Part shown: positions 43,830 through 51,741 of the stretch, in pieces
Layout: each line of letters starts with the position of its first letter
Position numbering within the stretch: the first letter of the stretch is position 1
Assembly (NCBI RefSeq): GCF_027853965.1
Contig: NZ_JAQGLB010000003.1
Location: forward strand, 620,001-684,000
From: Saccharopolyspora indica
GTDB taxonomy: Bacteria; Actinomycetota; Actinomycetes; Mycobacteriales; Pseudonocardiaceae
Direction: 5' to 3'
DNA length: 64,000 nt
Made by a program: the position numbers and the translations under genes
The notes under the pieces: generated by a model
What the model saw: the letters and a program-made list of their open reading frames with translations, nothing else
Told to the model about the DNA's origin: nothing
Databases searched by the model: none

Positions 43830-44882
43830 ATGAGCCGAGCATTCGCGCACCAAGAGGTCGTCGTGCGGCGCGGCAGCCGCTCCGAGCTGCCCCTGATCGT
43901 CGCCGTCCACTCCCGGGAACTGGGACCGGCAGCCGGCGGCTGCCGACTGCGCCGCTACGACACCTGGCAGGACGGACTGGCCGATGCGCTGCGCCTGTCG
44001 GAGGCCATGACGTACAAGGCCGCGGTGGCCGGGCTCGACTTCGGAGGCGGCAAGAGCGTGATCGCCCTCGACCGGGAAACCGAGCTCACCGCGGACCTGC
44101 GGCAAGCGGCGCTCGAGGACTTGGGCGAGCTGGTCGCTTCCTTCCAGGGGTCGTACCGCGCGGGCCCCGACGTCGGCACGGGTCCGGAGGACATGGCGGT
44201 GCTGCGGCGCTTCTCGCCGCACGCCTACTGCGCGCCCGAGGAGCACGGCGGGATCGGCAGTTCCGGCGGCCCCACCGCCACCGGTGTCCTCGCTGCCCTG
44301 CGCGCCGGCGCCCGGCACGTGTTCGGCGACGCCTCCTGCACCGGCCGAAGGGTGATCATCAGCGGATTCGGTTCGGTCGGCAGCGGTATCGCAGCGGGCC
44401 TGGCCGCCGAGGGAGCGCACGTCGCGGTGTCGGACGTCGACCAGTCCCGCAAAGACGTCGCGCTGGCCAGCGGCTACGGATGGGTCGAACCCGAGCAGGC
44501 CCTGTCCGCACCGGCCGACGTCCTCGTCCCGGCCGCCATCGGCGGCGTGCTCAGCGAGTCGACGGTCCCCCGGCTCACCGCCCCGCTGATCGTCGGCCCG
44601 GCGAACAACCAGCTCACCGAGGACTCCGTCGCGGACGCCCTCGCGGACCGAGGCATCGTCTGGATCCCCGACTACGTCGCCAGCGCGGGCGGCGTCGTCT
44701 ACGTGCTCAGCCGGGAAGCGGAGGGCTACAGCCACGAAGCCGCCCACGAGCGAGTGGAAACCATCGGCGAAACAGTGACCCAAGTCCTCGACCTAGCGCG
44801 CTCGACCGGCACCACACCGCTCCGAACCGCCCAGCAGATCGCCGAGCACCGCCTCACCACCGCCCCCACCCACAACGCCTGA
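43830..44882 (+). CDS. Leu/Val/Phe-type amino acid dehydrogenase
   Basis: 350 aa. The substrate Lys63 (MTYKAAVAGLDFGGGK) and catalytic Lys75 in GGGKSV, PDVGTGPEDMAVL, and the NAD motif GFGSVGSGIAAGLAAEG place it among Glu/Leu/Phe/Val dehydrogenases. It removes the amino group of a branched-chain or aromatic amino acid with NAD to give the 2-oxoacid and ammonia. Substrate preference cannot be read here. The products would suit a 2-oxoacid dehydrogenase such as the E1-E2 in this window, but that link is speculative. It is controlled in all likelihood by the divergent Lrp gene. Confidence 0.9.
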   Translation: MSRAFAHQEVVVRRGSRSELPLIVAVHSRELGPAAGGCRLRRYDTWQDGLADALRLSEAMTYKAAVAGLDFGGGKSVIALDRETELTADLRQAALEDLGELVASFQGSYRAGPDVGTGPEDMAVLRRFSPHAYCAPEEHGGIGSSGGPTATGVLAALRAGARHVFGDASCTGRRVIISGFGSVGSGIAAGLAAEGAHVAVSDVDQSRKDVALASGYGWVEPEQALSAPADVLVPAAIGGVLSESTVPRLTAPLIVGPANNQLTEDSVADALADRGIVWIPDYVASAGGVVYVLSREAEGYSHEAAHERVETIGETVTQVLDLARSTGTTPLRTAQQIAEHRLTTAPTHNA

Positions 44883-44925
44883 TCGCCACCGCGAGTCGAT
44901 CACGACGCGAAGCGGTCGCACCCAG

Positions 44926-44972
44926 GTGAAGGGCACCTTCCACCAACATACTCGGCGAAAGGTGCCCTTCAC
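44926..44972. terminator. Perfect 14-bp hairpin after the dehydrogenase gene
   Basis: GTGAAGGGCACCTT (44926-44939) is complementary to 44959-44972 with a 19-base loop, 43 bp after the stop codon. The GTGAAGGGCACC stem looks like a repeated actinobacterial hairpin, but only this copy was seen in the window. Confidence 0.7.
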
Positions 44973-44988
44973 CCCTCACCCGAACAGG

Positions 44989-45036
44989 GGTCGTGAGCGC
45001 GAAACAGGGCTCCAGCACCACTTCCCACTCACGACC
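44989..45036. repeat. CGTGAG-type hairpin, second copy
   Basis: GGTCGTGAG (44989-44997) pairs with CTCACGACC (45028-45036). It ends 5 bp before the stop codon of the minus-strand DUF397 gene, so it may terminate that operon while the 44926 hairpin serves the opposite side. The outer arms share CGTGAG with the hairpin at 12853-12900. Confidence 0.5.
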
Positions 45037-45040
45037 ACAC

Positions 45041-45214
45041 TCACCGCTCGAACCGCCCGGCCTTCACAGCGCCGAGGAAAGCAGCGACGTCAACCGCGAG
45101 GCGCGGTCCGTCGGGGTCCTTCGAGTCGCGGATCAAGCCGCGCGGGTTGGATAACTCCACGCAGTTTCCGTTCAGGTTGGAGTAGCTGGACTTCTGCCAC
45201 TTGCGGGTGTTCAT
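45041..45214 (-). CDS. DUF397-domain small protein
   Basis: 57 aa (MNTRKWQKSSYSNLNGNCVE ... DVAAFLGAVKAGRF). The W-x-KSSYS start, the NCVE motif, RDSKDP and the LAVDVAAFLGAVKAGRF end are the complete DUF397 pattern. DUF397 proteins are encoded beside helix-turn-helix regulators throughout actinobacteria, in some cases as an antagonist partner in a BldB/WhiJ-like system. The start overlaps the stop of the regulator gene (ATGA), so the pair is co-translated. Confidence 0.93.
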   Translation of the reverse strand: MNTRKWQKSSYSNLNGNCVELSNPRGLIRDSKDPDGPRLAVDVAAFLGAVKAGRFER

Positions 45215-46059
45215 TTCTCCTCCAGGCTGGAGATCGTCTGGGCGATCAGATCCCGGGATTCCACCTCACCCATCGCGATGCGGCCGATCCATCCGACTGC
45301 CTTCTTGTACTCAGCCACGTCGTGCTCGGTGGGGATGAACGCTCCCGAGCTGTGGTGTTCGAAGTGAACGACCGGCGAGGTGTTCGTGAACTCGTAGAGC
45401 ACGAAGGGACCTGACCAGCCCGGGTGCCATCCGATCCGCAACGGGACGAACTGCACGACGACATTCGGGAGCTTCGCCATCTCCGCCAGGTGCCTGAGCT
45501 GGTCGAGCATCACGCCCTCTGGACCAATCGGCTCGTGCAGTGCGGGTTCACCGATCATCGCGTGCAGCTGAAGGGGTTCTCGGCCGGTGAGCACTTCACG
45601 GCGACTTGCGCCGAGCATGACTCTCAGCTCGACATCAGTCTGCGGCAAACCACCCGTTTCCTTGATCGCTCGGGTGTAGTCCGAGGTTTGAAGCAGGCCT
45701 GGGATCACCATCGGGGACCACTCGACGATGGATGTGGCCGAGCGCTCGCACTCGACCACGCCCGCCAGCTGCTGGGGAATGCCGTTCATGCCGACCGTGA
45801 GCCAGTTCGGTTCGGCCACGTTCCGCGCCAGATCCAAGATTCTCTCGCGTTCGCGCGGTGAAATTCGCAGCGCGGTGAGGATCATCGCGACGTTCTCGAC
45901 GTTGGGTACGCGGTGGCCGTTCTCCCAGTGCGAGATCTGGGTGTGCGACAGCTCCAGATGTCTTGCCAGCTCGCGTGATCCCATGCCGTTCGTCAGCCGG
46001 GCTTCGCGGAGAGCTGCCGACAGTGCCCTGGCACGCGGCGCACCTGCGGTTGCGGGCAT
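45211..46059 (-). CDS. Helix-turn-helix regulator with DUF5753 domain (WhiJ-like)
   Basis: 282 aa from ATG 46059; ATGs at 46068 and 46098 are weaker options. The XRE helix-turn-helix is at about 10-65 (LREARLTNGMGSRELARHLELSHTQISHWENGHRVP), followed by the DUF5753 domain (IVEWSPMVIPGLLQTSDYTRAI, LGASRREVLT, VQFVPLRIGWHPGWSGPFVLYEF). Such proteins, paired with DUF397, take part in development or secondary metabolism control in streptomycetes (WhiJ type). GC content and codon bias are lower than in the neighbours, which suggests acquisition. It diverges from two small plus-strand genes. Confidence 0.93.
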   Translation of the reverse strand: MPATAGAPRARALSAALREARLTNGMGSRELARHLELSHTQISHWENGHRVPNVENVAMILTALRISPRERERILDLARNVAEPNWLTVGMNGIPQQLAGVVECERSATSIVEWSPMVIPGLLQTSDYTRAIKETGGLPQTDVELRVMLGASRREVLTGREPLQLHAMIGEPALHEPIGPEGVMLDQLRHLAEMAKLPNVVVQFVPLRIGWHPGWSGPFVLYEFTNTSPVVHFEHHSSGAFIPTEHDVAEYKKAVGWIGRIAMGEVESRDLIAQTISSLEEK

Positions 46060-46188
46060 GCACCACATCCTATCGGTTGACCTGCGCAAACAGACCACCC
46101 GATTAGATCACTGGTGGTGCACCTCGGCAACCAACCACGCTGGTGTCTACGCAACCAGTGCGATCAATCAGAACCAGGGAGGCAGCGG

Positions 46189-46446
46189 ATGTTCGGTGTT
46201 GAGAGTTGGCCTCGGTGGTTGCCTTCGCCGGGGTTGCGGTCGTTGGAGACGCACTTCGTCGATCGGCCTGGTGGGAGCGGGGCTTGTGGGGCCGTCGTGA
46301 TGTGGGCCGCCGTGGGGCATCCGACCACCACTCGGCCGCGCTGCTGGGTCTGCCAGCGGGCTTCCTCGGGTGTTCCGGTCCGCAGCGCTCGGCGCGGGCC
46401 TGCGGGGCTTCGCGGTCAGGGGTGCGTCAAGCGGTCCGGTCGTTGA
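46189..46446 (+). CDS. Small hypothetical protein
   Basis: 85 aa (MFGVESWPRWLPSPGLRSLE ...). It has a good ribosome-binding site (GGGAGGCAGCGG, 6 bases from ATG) and a CWVCQR motif, but no family is recognised. Third-position G/C bias is weaker than usual and Arg content is high, so it may not be a gene. It lies in the divergent region next to the helix-turn-helix regulator, 31 bp before another small gene, and may belong to the same accessory unit. Confidence 0.45.
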   Translation: MFGVESWPRWLPSPGLRSLETHFVDRPGGSGACGAVVMWAAVGHPTTTRPRCWVCQRASSGVPVRSARRGPAGLRGQGCVKRSGR

Positions 46447-46477
46447 GAATCCACTTCGGACGATTGGAGGGTGCATC

Positions 46478-46717
46478 GTGTTCTGGCTTCAGCTGGGGAC
46501 TCTCGTTGCTATCAACGTCATCATCTTCGCGATGCTGCTCTTACCGTCGTCCCACCGGCAGCACGGGGCTTCCGGCGATGCTTCCCACGACGTGTGGCGG
46601 TTGATCGGCGACGTCGAGGCCGAACGCGCCGCCGAGTACACCGGCCGCCACCGGCTGCGCGAATGGCCCGGTGACACCGCGCCGCTGCCCGACTCCGGGC
46701 GACAGAAGACCTCCTGA
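46478..46717 (+). CDS. Small single-pass membrane protein of unknown function
   Basis: 79 aa from GTG 46478 with GGAGGG 7 bases upstream. One membrane helix follows at once (FWLQLGTLVAINVIIFAMLLL), then a charged tail with WRLIGDVEAERAAEYTGRHR. The topology is a short outside N-terminus and a cytoplasmic tail, by the positive-inside rule. Family not recognised. It follows the 85-aa gene by 31 bp and ends before a 13-bp hairpin. Confidence 0.6.
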   Translation: MFWLQLGTLVAINVIIFAMLLLPSSHRQHGASGDASHDVWRLIGDVEAERAAEYTGRHRLREWPGDTAPLPDSGRQKTS

Positions 46718-46761
46718 CCGGGCCGGTGCGTCGACTCCCTCCCCGACAGCGCGCCGGTCCT

Positions 46762-46803
46762 CCCGGTAGCCGGGCTCTGCCCCGACCCGGCCCGGCTACC
46801 GGG
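46762..46803 (+). terminator. 13-bp hairpin
   Basis: CCCGGTAGCCGGG (46762-46774) and CCCGGCTACCGGG (46791-46803) are perfectly complementary with a 16-base loop, 44 bp after the small membrane-protein stop. No T-run follows. Confidence 0.7.
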
Positions 46804-47167
46804 CCCCGTCCTCGAAAAGCTCACGGCCCCCGGGGCCAGGCGTGAACCGAGGGCCTCCGCTCCCGCGAAGACCCTCAGTCCGGGACGCCTGCTCGAGTTC
46901 AACGAGCGTCTTTCGCACTTCTGAACTCCGCCCTGCTCCTCAGGATCTGGCGGGTCTCAGGACTACGAACGTCCTGGCGTTGGACGATGCATCCCATTCG
47001 GGGCCACCTCTGCAGCCCCCGGCTGACCGAGCTCTCAGTCGTTCAACCGCACTTTCAGTAGACACCCGTTCGACCAGCGCGTCAATGGACACATGGCCTC
47101 TGAGCTGCACAAATCCAACTTTCTCCGGCGCGGCCGAAGCGCGTTGCCCGCGTTCGGCCCCACGCGG
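46804..47167. other. Non-coding gap
   Basis: 364 bp between the hairpin and the ABC-F stop codon. No gene with codon bias or a ribosome-binding site is seen on either strand. A small 5-bp inverted repeat (GCTCG/CGAGC, near 46890-46906) is too short to be called a site. GC content is lower than in the neighbouring genes. Confidence 0.6.
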
Positions 47168-48829
47168 TCACCGGGTCTCCTCCTGCCACACCGGTTCGGC
47201 CGACTCGCGGACTCGGCCGTCGGCGTGGAAGACCAGGAAGCGGTCGAAGGAGCGGGCGAACCAGCGGTCGTGGGTCACCGCGACCACCGTTCCGTCGAAC
47301 TCGTCCAGGCCTACTTGCAGGGCGTCCGCCGAGACCAGGTCCAGGTTGTCGGTGGGCTCGTCGAGCAGCAGGAGGTTCGCGCCTTCCAGCTCCAGGAGCA
47401 GGATCTGGAACCGCGCCTGCTGGCCGCCGGAGAGCGTGTCGAACGGCCGCTGGGCCGCTTGCACGATGTCGTAGCGGGCGAGCAGGCGGCTGGCCTGCTC
47501 GCGGGTCATGCCCGAGCGGCGTTCTCCGCCGCCCATCAGCAGTTCCAGCAGCGTGCGCCCGGCGAACTCCGGGTGCTCGTGGGTCTGCGCGAACATGCCC
47601 GGCACCACGCGCGCGCCCAGGCGCGCGAGGCCGGTGTGCGCCACCGGGGTCAGCGCTTCCTGGTCCGGCACCGCGACGTCGTCGCTGCCGCCGCGGGCCA
47701 GCAGCCGCAGGAAGTGCGACTTGCCGGTGCCGTTGGCGCCCAGCACCGCGATGCGCTCGCCGTAGCGGATCTCGCTGGTGAACGACTTGGTCAGCCCGTC
47801 CATCGCCAGGTCCTCGCAGACGACCGCGCGCTTGCCGGTGCGCCCGCCCGCGAGCTTGACCTGCACCCGCTGCTCGCGCGGCACCGCTTCCGGCGGGCCC
47901 GCCTCCTCGAACTTGCGCAGCCTGGTCTGCGCCGCTTGGTAGCGGGCGGACATGCCGTCGTTGTACGAGGCCTTCTGCTTGAGCGTCTGGACCAGCCGCA
48001 CCAGCTTCGCCCGGTCCTCGTCCCAGCGGCGGCGGAGTTCGTCCAACCTGGACGTCCGGTCCTCGCGCGCCTGGTCGTAGGTGGCGAAACCTCCGCCGTG
48101 CACCCAGGTCCGGTTGCCCACCGCGCCCAGCTCGACCGTCACGATCCGGTTCGCCGTGCGGTGCAGCAGTTCCCGGTCGTGGGTCACGAACAGCACGCTC
48201 TTCGGCGTGTCCCGGATCTGCTCCTCCAGCCACTGCTTGCCCGGCACGTCGAGGTAGTTGTCCGGCTCGTCGAGCAGCAGCACCTGGTCCGGGCCGCGCA
48301 GCAGCGCCTCCAGCGCAAGCCGCTTCTGCTGGCCGCCGGAGAGCTTGCGCAGCTCGCGGAAGCGCGCCCGGTCGTAGGGCACGCCGATCGCGGCGGTGCA
48401 GCAGACGTCCCAGAGCACCTCCGCGTCGTAGCCGCCCGCGTCGGTGTACTCCGCGATCGCCTCGGCGTAGGCCAGCTGCGTCGCGTCGTCGTCCTGCTCG
48501 ATGAGCCGGTTCTCGGTCCGCTCCAGCTTCTCCGCCGCCGCGCGCAGCCTCGGCGGGGCCAGCGAGACCAGCAGGTCCCGCACCGTTGACTCGTCGCGGG
48601 CGTGGCCGATGAACTGGCGCATCACGCCGAGCCCGCCGGAGCGGACGATGCTGCCCTCGGTCGGCGCGAGGTCACCGGACACCAGGCGCAGCAGCGTCGT
48701 CTTGCCCGCGCCGTTCGGGCCGACCAGCGCGGCCTTCGCGCCGTCGCCCACCCGGAACGAGACGTCGTCGAGCAGCACCCGCCCGTCCGGCAGGACGTAG
48801 TGCACCTTCTGCACCTCAACGTGCCCCAT
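47168..48829 (-). CDS. ABC-F family ATPase
   Basis: 553 aa with two ABC domains and no membrane helix. Walker A motifs GPNGAGKTT and GANGTGKSH, signatures LSGGQQKRLALE and LSGGQQARFQILLLE, and Walker B LLLDEPDNYLD and LLLDEPTDNLDL are all visible. A charged linker (about 235-310: REDRTSRLDELRRRWDEDRAKL) separates them. ABC-F proteins bind the ribosomal E-site and either help translation or protect against antibiotics. The second Walker A has GKSH instead of GKST. The TetR gene 38 bp upstream suggests inducible expression and hence resistance rather than housekeeping. Confidence 0.92.
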   Translation of the reverse strand: MGHVEVQKVHYVLPDGRVLLDDVSFRVGDGAKAALVGPNGAGKTTLLRLVSGDLAPTEGSIVRSGGLGVMRQFIGHARDESTVRDLLVSLAPPRLRAAAEKLERTENRLIEQDDDATQLAYAEAIAEYTDAGGYDAEVLWDVCCTAAIGVPYDRARFRELRKLSGGQQKRLALEALLRGPDQVLLLDEPDNYLDVPGKQWLEEQIRDTPKSVLFVTHDRELLHRTANRIVTVELGAVGNRTWVHGGGFATYDQAREDRTSRLDELRRRWDEDRAKLVRLVQTLKQKASYNDGMSARYQAAQTRLRKFEEAGPPEAVPREQRVQVKLAGGRTGKRAVVCEDLAMDGLTKSFTSEIRYGERIAVLGANGTGKSHFLRLLARGGSDDVAVPDQEALTPVAHTGLARLGARVVPGMFAQTHEHPEFAGRTLLELLMGGGERRSGMTREQASRLLARYDIVQAAQRPFDTLSGGQQARFQILLLELEGANLLLLDEPTDNLDLVSADALQVGLDEFDGTVVAVTHDRWFARSFDRFLVFHADGRVRESAEPVWQEETR

Positions 48830-48867
48830 GGCAGTCGTTCCCCCTAGTTCCGCAGAAGTTCGTCAGG

Positions 48868-49458
48868 TCATTCCGGGATCAGCGCGGTGATGTGGCGGCG
48901 CAGCACGTCCGACGTGACCGTGATGTCTTGCGCCCCGTGCGGGTACACCAGGTCGAAGGTCAGCCCGCCGATCAGCGCGGTGAGCCGCTCCGCCTCCAGT
49001 TCGGCATCCGGAACGCGGGCGACCGCCAGCACTTCCCGGAACACCGTCCGGAGATCGGCGCCCATCCGCGTGGACAGCGACCGGAACTCCGGGTGCAGCC
49101 GGGCCGCGGTGATCAGCTCGACCAGCACGATCAGCTCCGCCCGGCCGCTGCGGTCCAGCGGCAGCACCGCGTGGCACGCCGCCTCCACCAGCTCGCGCCG
49201 CCCGGCCGCGTCCAGCTCGGCATCCGCCGCGGGCAGCGCGGCGTTGAGCCGCCGCTCCATGCGCGCGCCGACCTCCTCCGCTGCGGCGACCATGAGGCCC
49301 TCGTGGTTGCCGAAGTAGTGCCGCACCGAACCGATGTTGATCCCCGACTCGTCGGCGACCTTGCGCAGCGAAGCCTCCGCGACGCCGCCCCGGGCGACGA
49401 GCCGGAACACGGCGTCGACGATCCGCTTCCTCGGCGAACTGGCGGCTGACGAGCTCAT
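48868..49458 (-). CDS. TetR-family repressor
   Basis: 196 aa from ATG 49458. The helix-turn-helix (KRIVDAVFRLVARGGVAEASLRKVADESGINIGSVRHYFGNHEGLMV) is clear, with a helical effector domain after it. It lies upstream of the ABC-F gene on the same strand (38 bp) and is probably co-transcribed. An 18-bp palindrome overlaps its promoter region (49469-49486). Confidence 0.92.
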   Translation of the reverse strand: MSSSAASSPRKRIVDAVFRLVARGGVAEASLRKVADESGINIGSVRHYFGNHEGLMVAAAEEVGARMERRLNAALPAADAELDAAGRRELVEAACHAVLPLDRSGRAELIVLVELITAARLHPEFRSLSTRMGADLRTVFREVLAVARVPDAELEAERLTALIGGLTFDLVYPHGAQDITVTSDVLRRHITALIPE

Positions 49459-49468
49459 GCAGCGGAAG

Positions 49469-49486
49469 CTATCACGCCCGTGATAG
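49469..49486. promoter_or_regulatory. TetR operator
   Basis: CTATCACG (49469-49476), two bases, CGTGATAG (49479-49486): a perfect palindrome 10 bp upstream of the TetR start. Binding would block the TetR-ABC-F operon. Confidence 0.7.
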
Positions 49487-49529
49487 TCGCCGCGAACCAT
49501 TTTCCGGCCGGTATCCGCCCAGGTCGCAG

Positions 49530-50060
49530 CTACCAGAGGTCGCCTTCGCGGTAGTCGCAGGTGATCTCGCCGGTGAGGTCCAGCGGCACGTCCACCGGCA
49601 GGACGAAGACGCCGCCGTCCTCCTCCGGCGTTCGCTCGACACCGGCCGGTGTCAGCGCCGAGGTCGGGCCCTGCCAGCGCTGCCAGCCGCGGCTCTCGTA
49701 CATCGCCGCCCCCACATCGCTCGCGCCCAACGCCCCGAGGTCGTAGGCGCCGCGGACGACGCGCTCGATCTCCGCCATCATCAGGCCACCGATCCCCCGG
49801 CGGCGGTGGTCGCCGTGGACCGCGACCGCTTCGACGTAACCGGCCCGCAGCGCCCGGCCGCCGTGCACCAGCTGCCGCTGGACCACCGAGGCGTGCCCGA
49901 TCAGTTCCGCGCCTTCCCGCGCCAGCACGTGGATTCCGCCCAGGCAGTGGTCCCAGTCCTGCTCGGGCATCTCCTCGAAGACGTCCCAGAGCAGGGTCCG
50001 GACGGCCTTGGTCGTGATGGGGTCGAGGTCTGCGGTGTGCGCGGCGCGGATGTCGGTCAT
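49530..50060 (-). CDS. Aminoglycoside 2'-N-acetyltransferase-like, AAC(2')-I type
   Basis: 176 aa from ATG 50060. GNAT fold with the acetyl-CoA loop HRRRGIGGLMM. The protein follows AAC(2')-I along its length: EEMPEQDWDHCLGGIHVLARE, HASVVQRQLVHGGRALRAGYVEAVAV, GALGASDVGAAMYESRGWQRWQG, and a typical end VPLDLTGEITCDYREGDLW. AAC(2')-I acetylates the 2'-amine of aminoglycosides and is chromosomal in many mycobacteria. Whether this copy gives resistance cannot be told from sequence. It lies 57 bp after the four-helix membrane protein gene and near the ABC-F/TetR pair. Confidence 0.88.
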   Translation of the reverse strand: MTDIRAAHTADLDPITTKAVRTLLWDVFEEMPEQDWDHCLGGIHVLAREGAELIGHASVVQRQLVHGGRALRAGYVEAVAVHGDHRRRGIGGLMMAEIERVVRGAYDLGALGASDVGAAMYESRGWQRWQGPTSALTPAGVERTPEEDGGVFVLPVDVPLDLTGEITCDYREGDLW

Positions 50061-50117
50061 GCGGACCACCCTGGCAGCGCCAGCCCGCACCCGCGACCGA
50101 TTTCCGCGCCGCCGGGT

Positions 50118-50621
50118 TCATCGCCGGACCTGACCCCAGGCCCCTCGGGTGGAGATCGAAACGACGATCAGGACCAGCGCCAGGACACCCGCACCCGCAT
50201 CGGTGACCAGGGACGGCAGCACTCCCACCACGCCGAAGGTCTCCCGCGCCGCGGTGAACATCGCGGGCGGCACCATCACCACACCAGCCGCTTGGGTCGC
50301 GTTCACCGCCAGCACCACCCAGAACAGCCAGCGGGACGGCCGCCGCCGCAGCGCCAGGACGCCCAGCGCGTTGCCGATCACGTACAGGCAGCCCACCGCC
50401 CGGAACCCGAGCAGGAACCCCGGCACTTGCTCGGCCGCGGATTCCGGTGCCACCCCGGCCAGTTCCATCATCTGGCGCAGGGTCTGCTCGTTGACGACGA
50501 GGAACCCGTGCACCGCGGTGCCGATGGTGAAGATCACCGATGCCAGGCCGGTCAGCACGAGCAGCGGTGCGGTCCACGGACCCGGTCGCAGGGCAGGTCT
50601 GTCAGCGGCGAGTGCGGTCAA
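50118..50621 (-). CDS. Four-helix membrane protein of unknown function
   Basis: 167 aa with four membrane segments (TAPLLVLTGLASVIFTIGTAVHG, GFLLGFRAVGCLYVIGNALGVL, WLFWVVLAVNATQAAGVVMV, GVLALVLIVVSIS). Family not recognised with certainty; it resembles small actinobacterial DUF membrane proteins. Its stop lies 57 bp before the acetyltransferase start on the same strand, so they may be co-transcribed. Confidence 0.75.
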   Translation of the reverse strand: MTALAADRPALRPGPWTAPLLVLTGLASVIFTIGTAVHGFLVVNEQTLRQMMELAGVAPESAAEQVPGFLLGFRAVGCLYVIGNALGVLALRRRPSRWLFWVVLAVNATQAAGVVMVPPAMFTAARETFGVVGVLPSLVTDAGAGVLALVLIVVSISTRGAWGQVRR

Positions 50622-50739
50622 CGGATTACCTCCCGGTGGGTTCGAGCAGATCGGAACCGATCCTCGGTCACCGGTTCCGGCGGCAGGCCCGGGAACTCCC
50701 CGACCCGACCCTGACCTTCCACCCGCCCGGGGGCCGGGC

Positions 50740-51741
50740 TCAGAGGGTGAAGCCGGTGGGGAACGGGTCGGTGGGGTCGAGCAGGTACTGGGCCGTGCCG
50801 GTGATCCAGGCGCGGCCGGTGATCGCCGGGATCACCGCGGGCCGGTCACCGACCTGCGCGGTGTCCACCAGGCGGCCCACGAACCGCGTTCCGATCAGGG
50901 ATTCGTTGACGAAGTCGGTGTTCAGGCCGAGCTGCCCGCGCGCGTGCAGCTGCGCCATGCGCGCGGAAGTGCCGGTGCCGCACGGAGAGCGGTCGAACCA
51001 GCCGGGGTGGATCGCCATCGCGTGGCGGGAGTGCGCCGCGTCGCTGCCCGGCGCTTCCAGGTACACGTGCTTGCAGCCGGCGATCCCCGCGTCGAGCGGG
51101 TGCTGCGGGCGGCGCTGCTCGTTGATCGCGGCCATGATCGCCAGGCCCGCGTCCAGCATTCGCCCCTTCTCCGCCTTGTCGAAGGGGATGCCGAGACCGG
51201 CCAGCGGGGTGATCGCGTAGAAGTTGCCGCCGAAGGCGATGTCGCAGCGGATCTCGCCGAGCCCGGGCACGGCCACCACCGCGTCGAGTTCGACGGCGAA
51301 GGACGGCACGTTGCGGATGGTCACCGATTCGGCGTGCCCGTCGCGCACCGCGACCTCGGCCAGCACCAGACCCGCCGGGGTGTCCAGCCGCACCTCGGTG
51401 ACCGGTTCGGTCACCTCCACCATCCCGGTCTCCACCAGCACGGTGGCCACGCCGATGGTGCCGTGCCCGCACATCGGCAGGCAGCCGGACACCTCGATGT
51501 AGAGCACTCCCCAGTCGGCGTCGGGCCGGGTCGGCGGCTGCAGGATCGCGCCGCTCATCGCCGAGTGCCCGCGCGGCTCGTTGACCAGCAGCTCCCGCAC
51601 GTGGTCGAGCTCGGCCAGGAAGTGCAGGCGCTTCTCGGCCATCGTCGCACCGGGGATCACCCCGACGCCGCCGGTGATCACCCTGGTCGGCATGCCCTCG
51701 GTGTGCGAGTCGACCGCGCTGAAGTACCGATTCGCGCGCAT
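50740..51741 (-). CDS. 4-Hydroxyproline 2-epimerase (proline racemase family)
   Basis: 333 aa from ATG 51741. The two catalytic cysteines are Cys91 in PMCGHGTIG and Cys254 in DRSPCGTGTSA. The Cys/Cys pair distinguishes racemase/epimerase from the Thr-containing dehydratases. It turns trans-4-hydroxy-L-proline into cis-4-hydroxy-D-proline. Proline racemase is an alternative, but the D-hydroxyproline dehydrogenase and deaminase genes upstream support the epimerase. The start shares one base with the deaminase stop (TGATG). It is the last gene of the five-gene operon. Confidence 0.9.
   Translation of the reverse strand: MRANRYFSAVDSHTEGMPTRVITGGVGVIPGATMAEKRLHFLAELDHVRELLVNEPRGHSAMSGAILQPPTRPDADWGVLYIEVSGCLPMCGHGTIGVATVLVETGMVEVTEPVTEVRLDTPAGLVLAEVAVRDGHAESVTIRNVPSFAVELDAVVAVPGLGEIRCDIAFGGNFYAITPLAGLGIPFDKAEKGRMLDAGLAIMAAINEQRRPQHPLDAGIAGCKHVYLEAPGSDAAHSRHAMAIHPGWFDRSPCGTGTSARMAQLHARGQLGLNTDFVNESLIGTRFVGRLVDTAQVGDRPAVIPAITGRAWITGTAQYLLDPTDPFPTGFTL

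Noticed and set aside
44926..44972. Riboswitch before the DUF397 region
   Set aside because: It is a simple perfect hairpin after a stop codon, with no conserved aptamer elements, so a terminator is more likely.
46880..46930. tRNA-like fragment (GCTCGAGTTCAACGAGC)
   Set aside because: No acceptor or anticodon stem can be folded around it and no conserved T-loop or CCA context is present.
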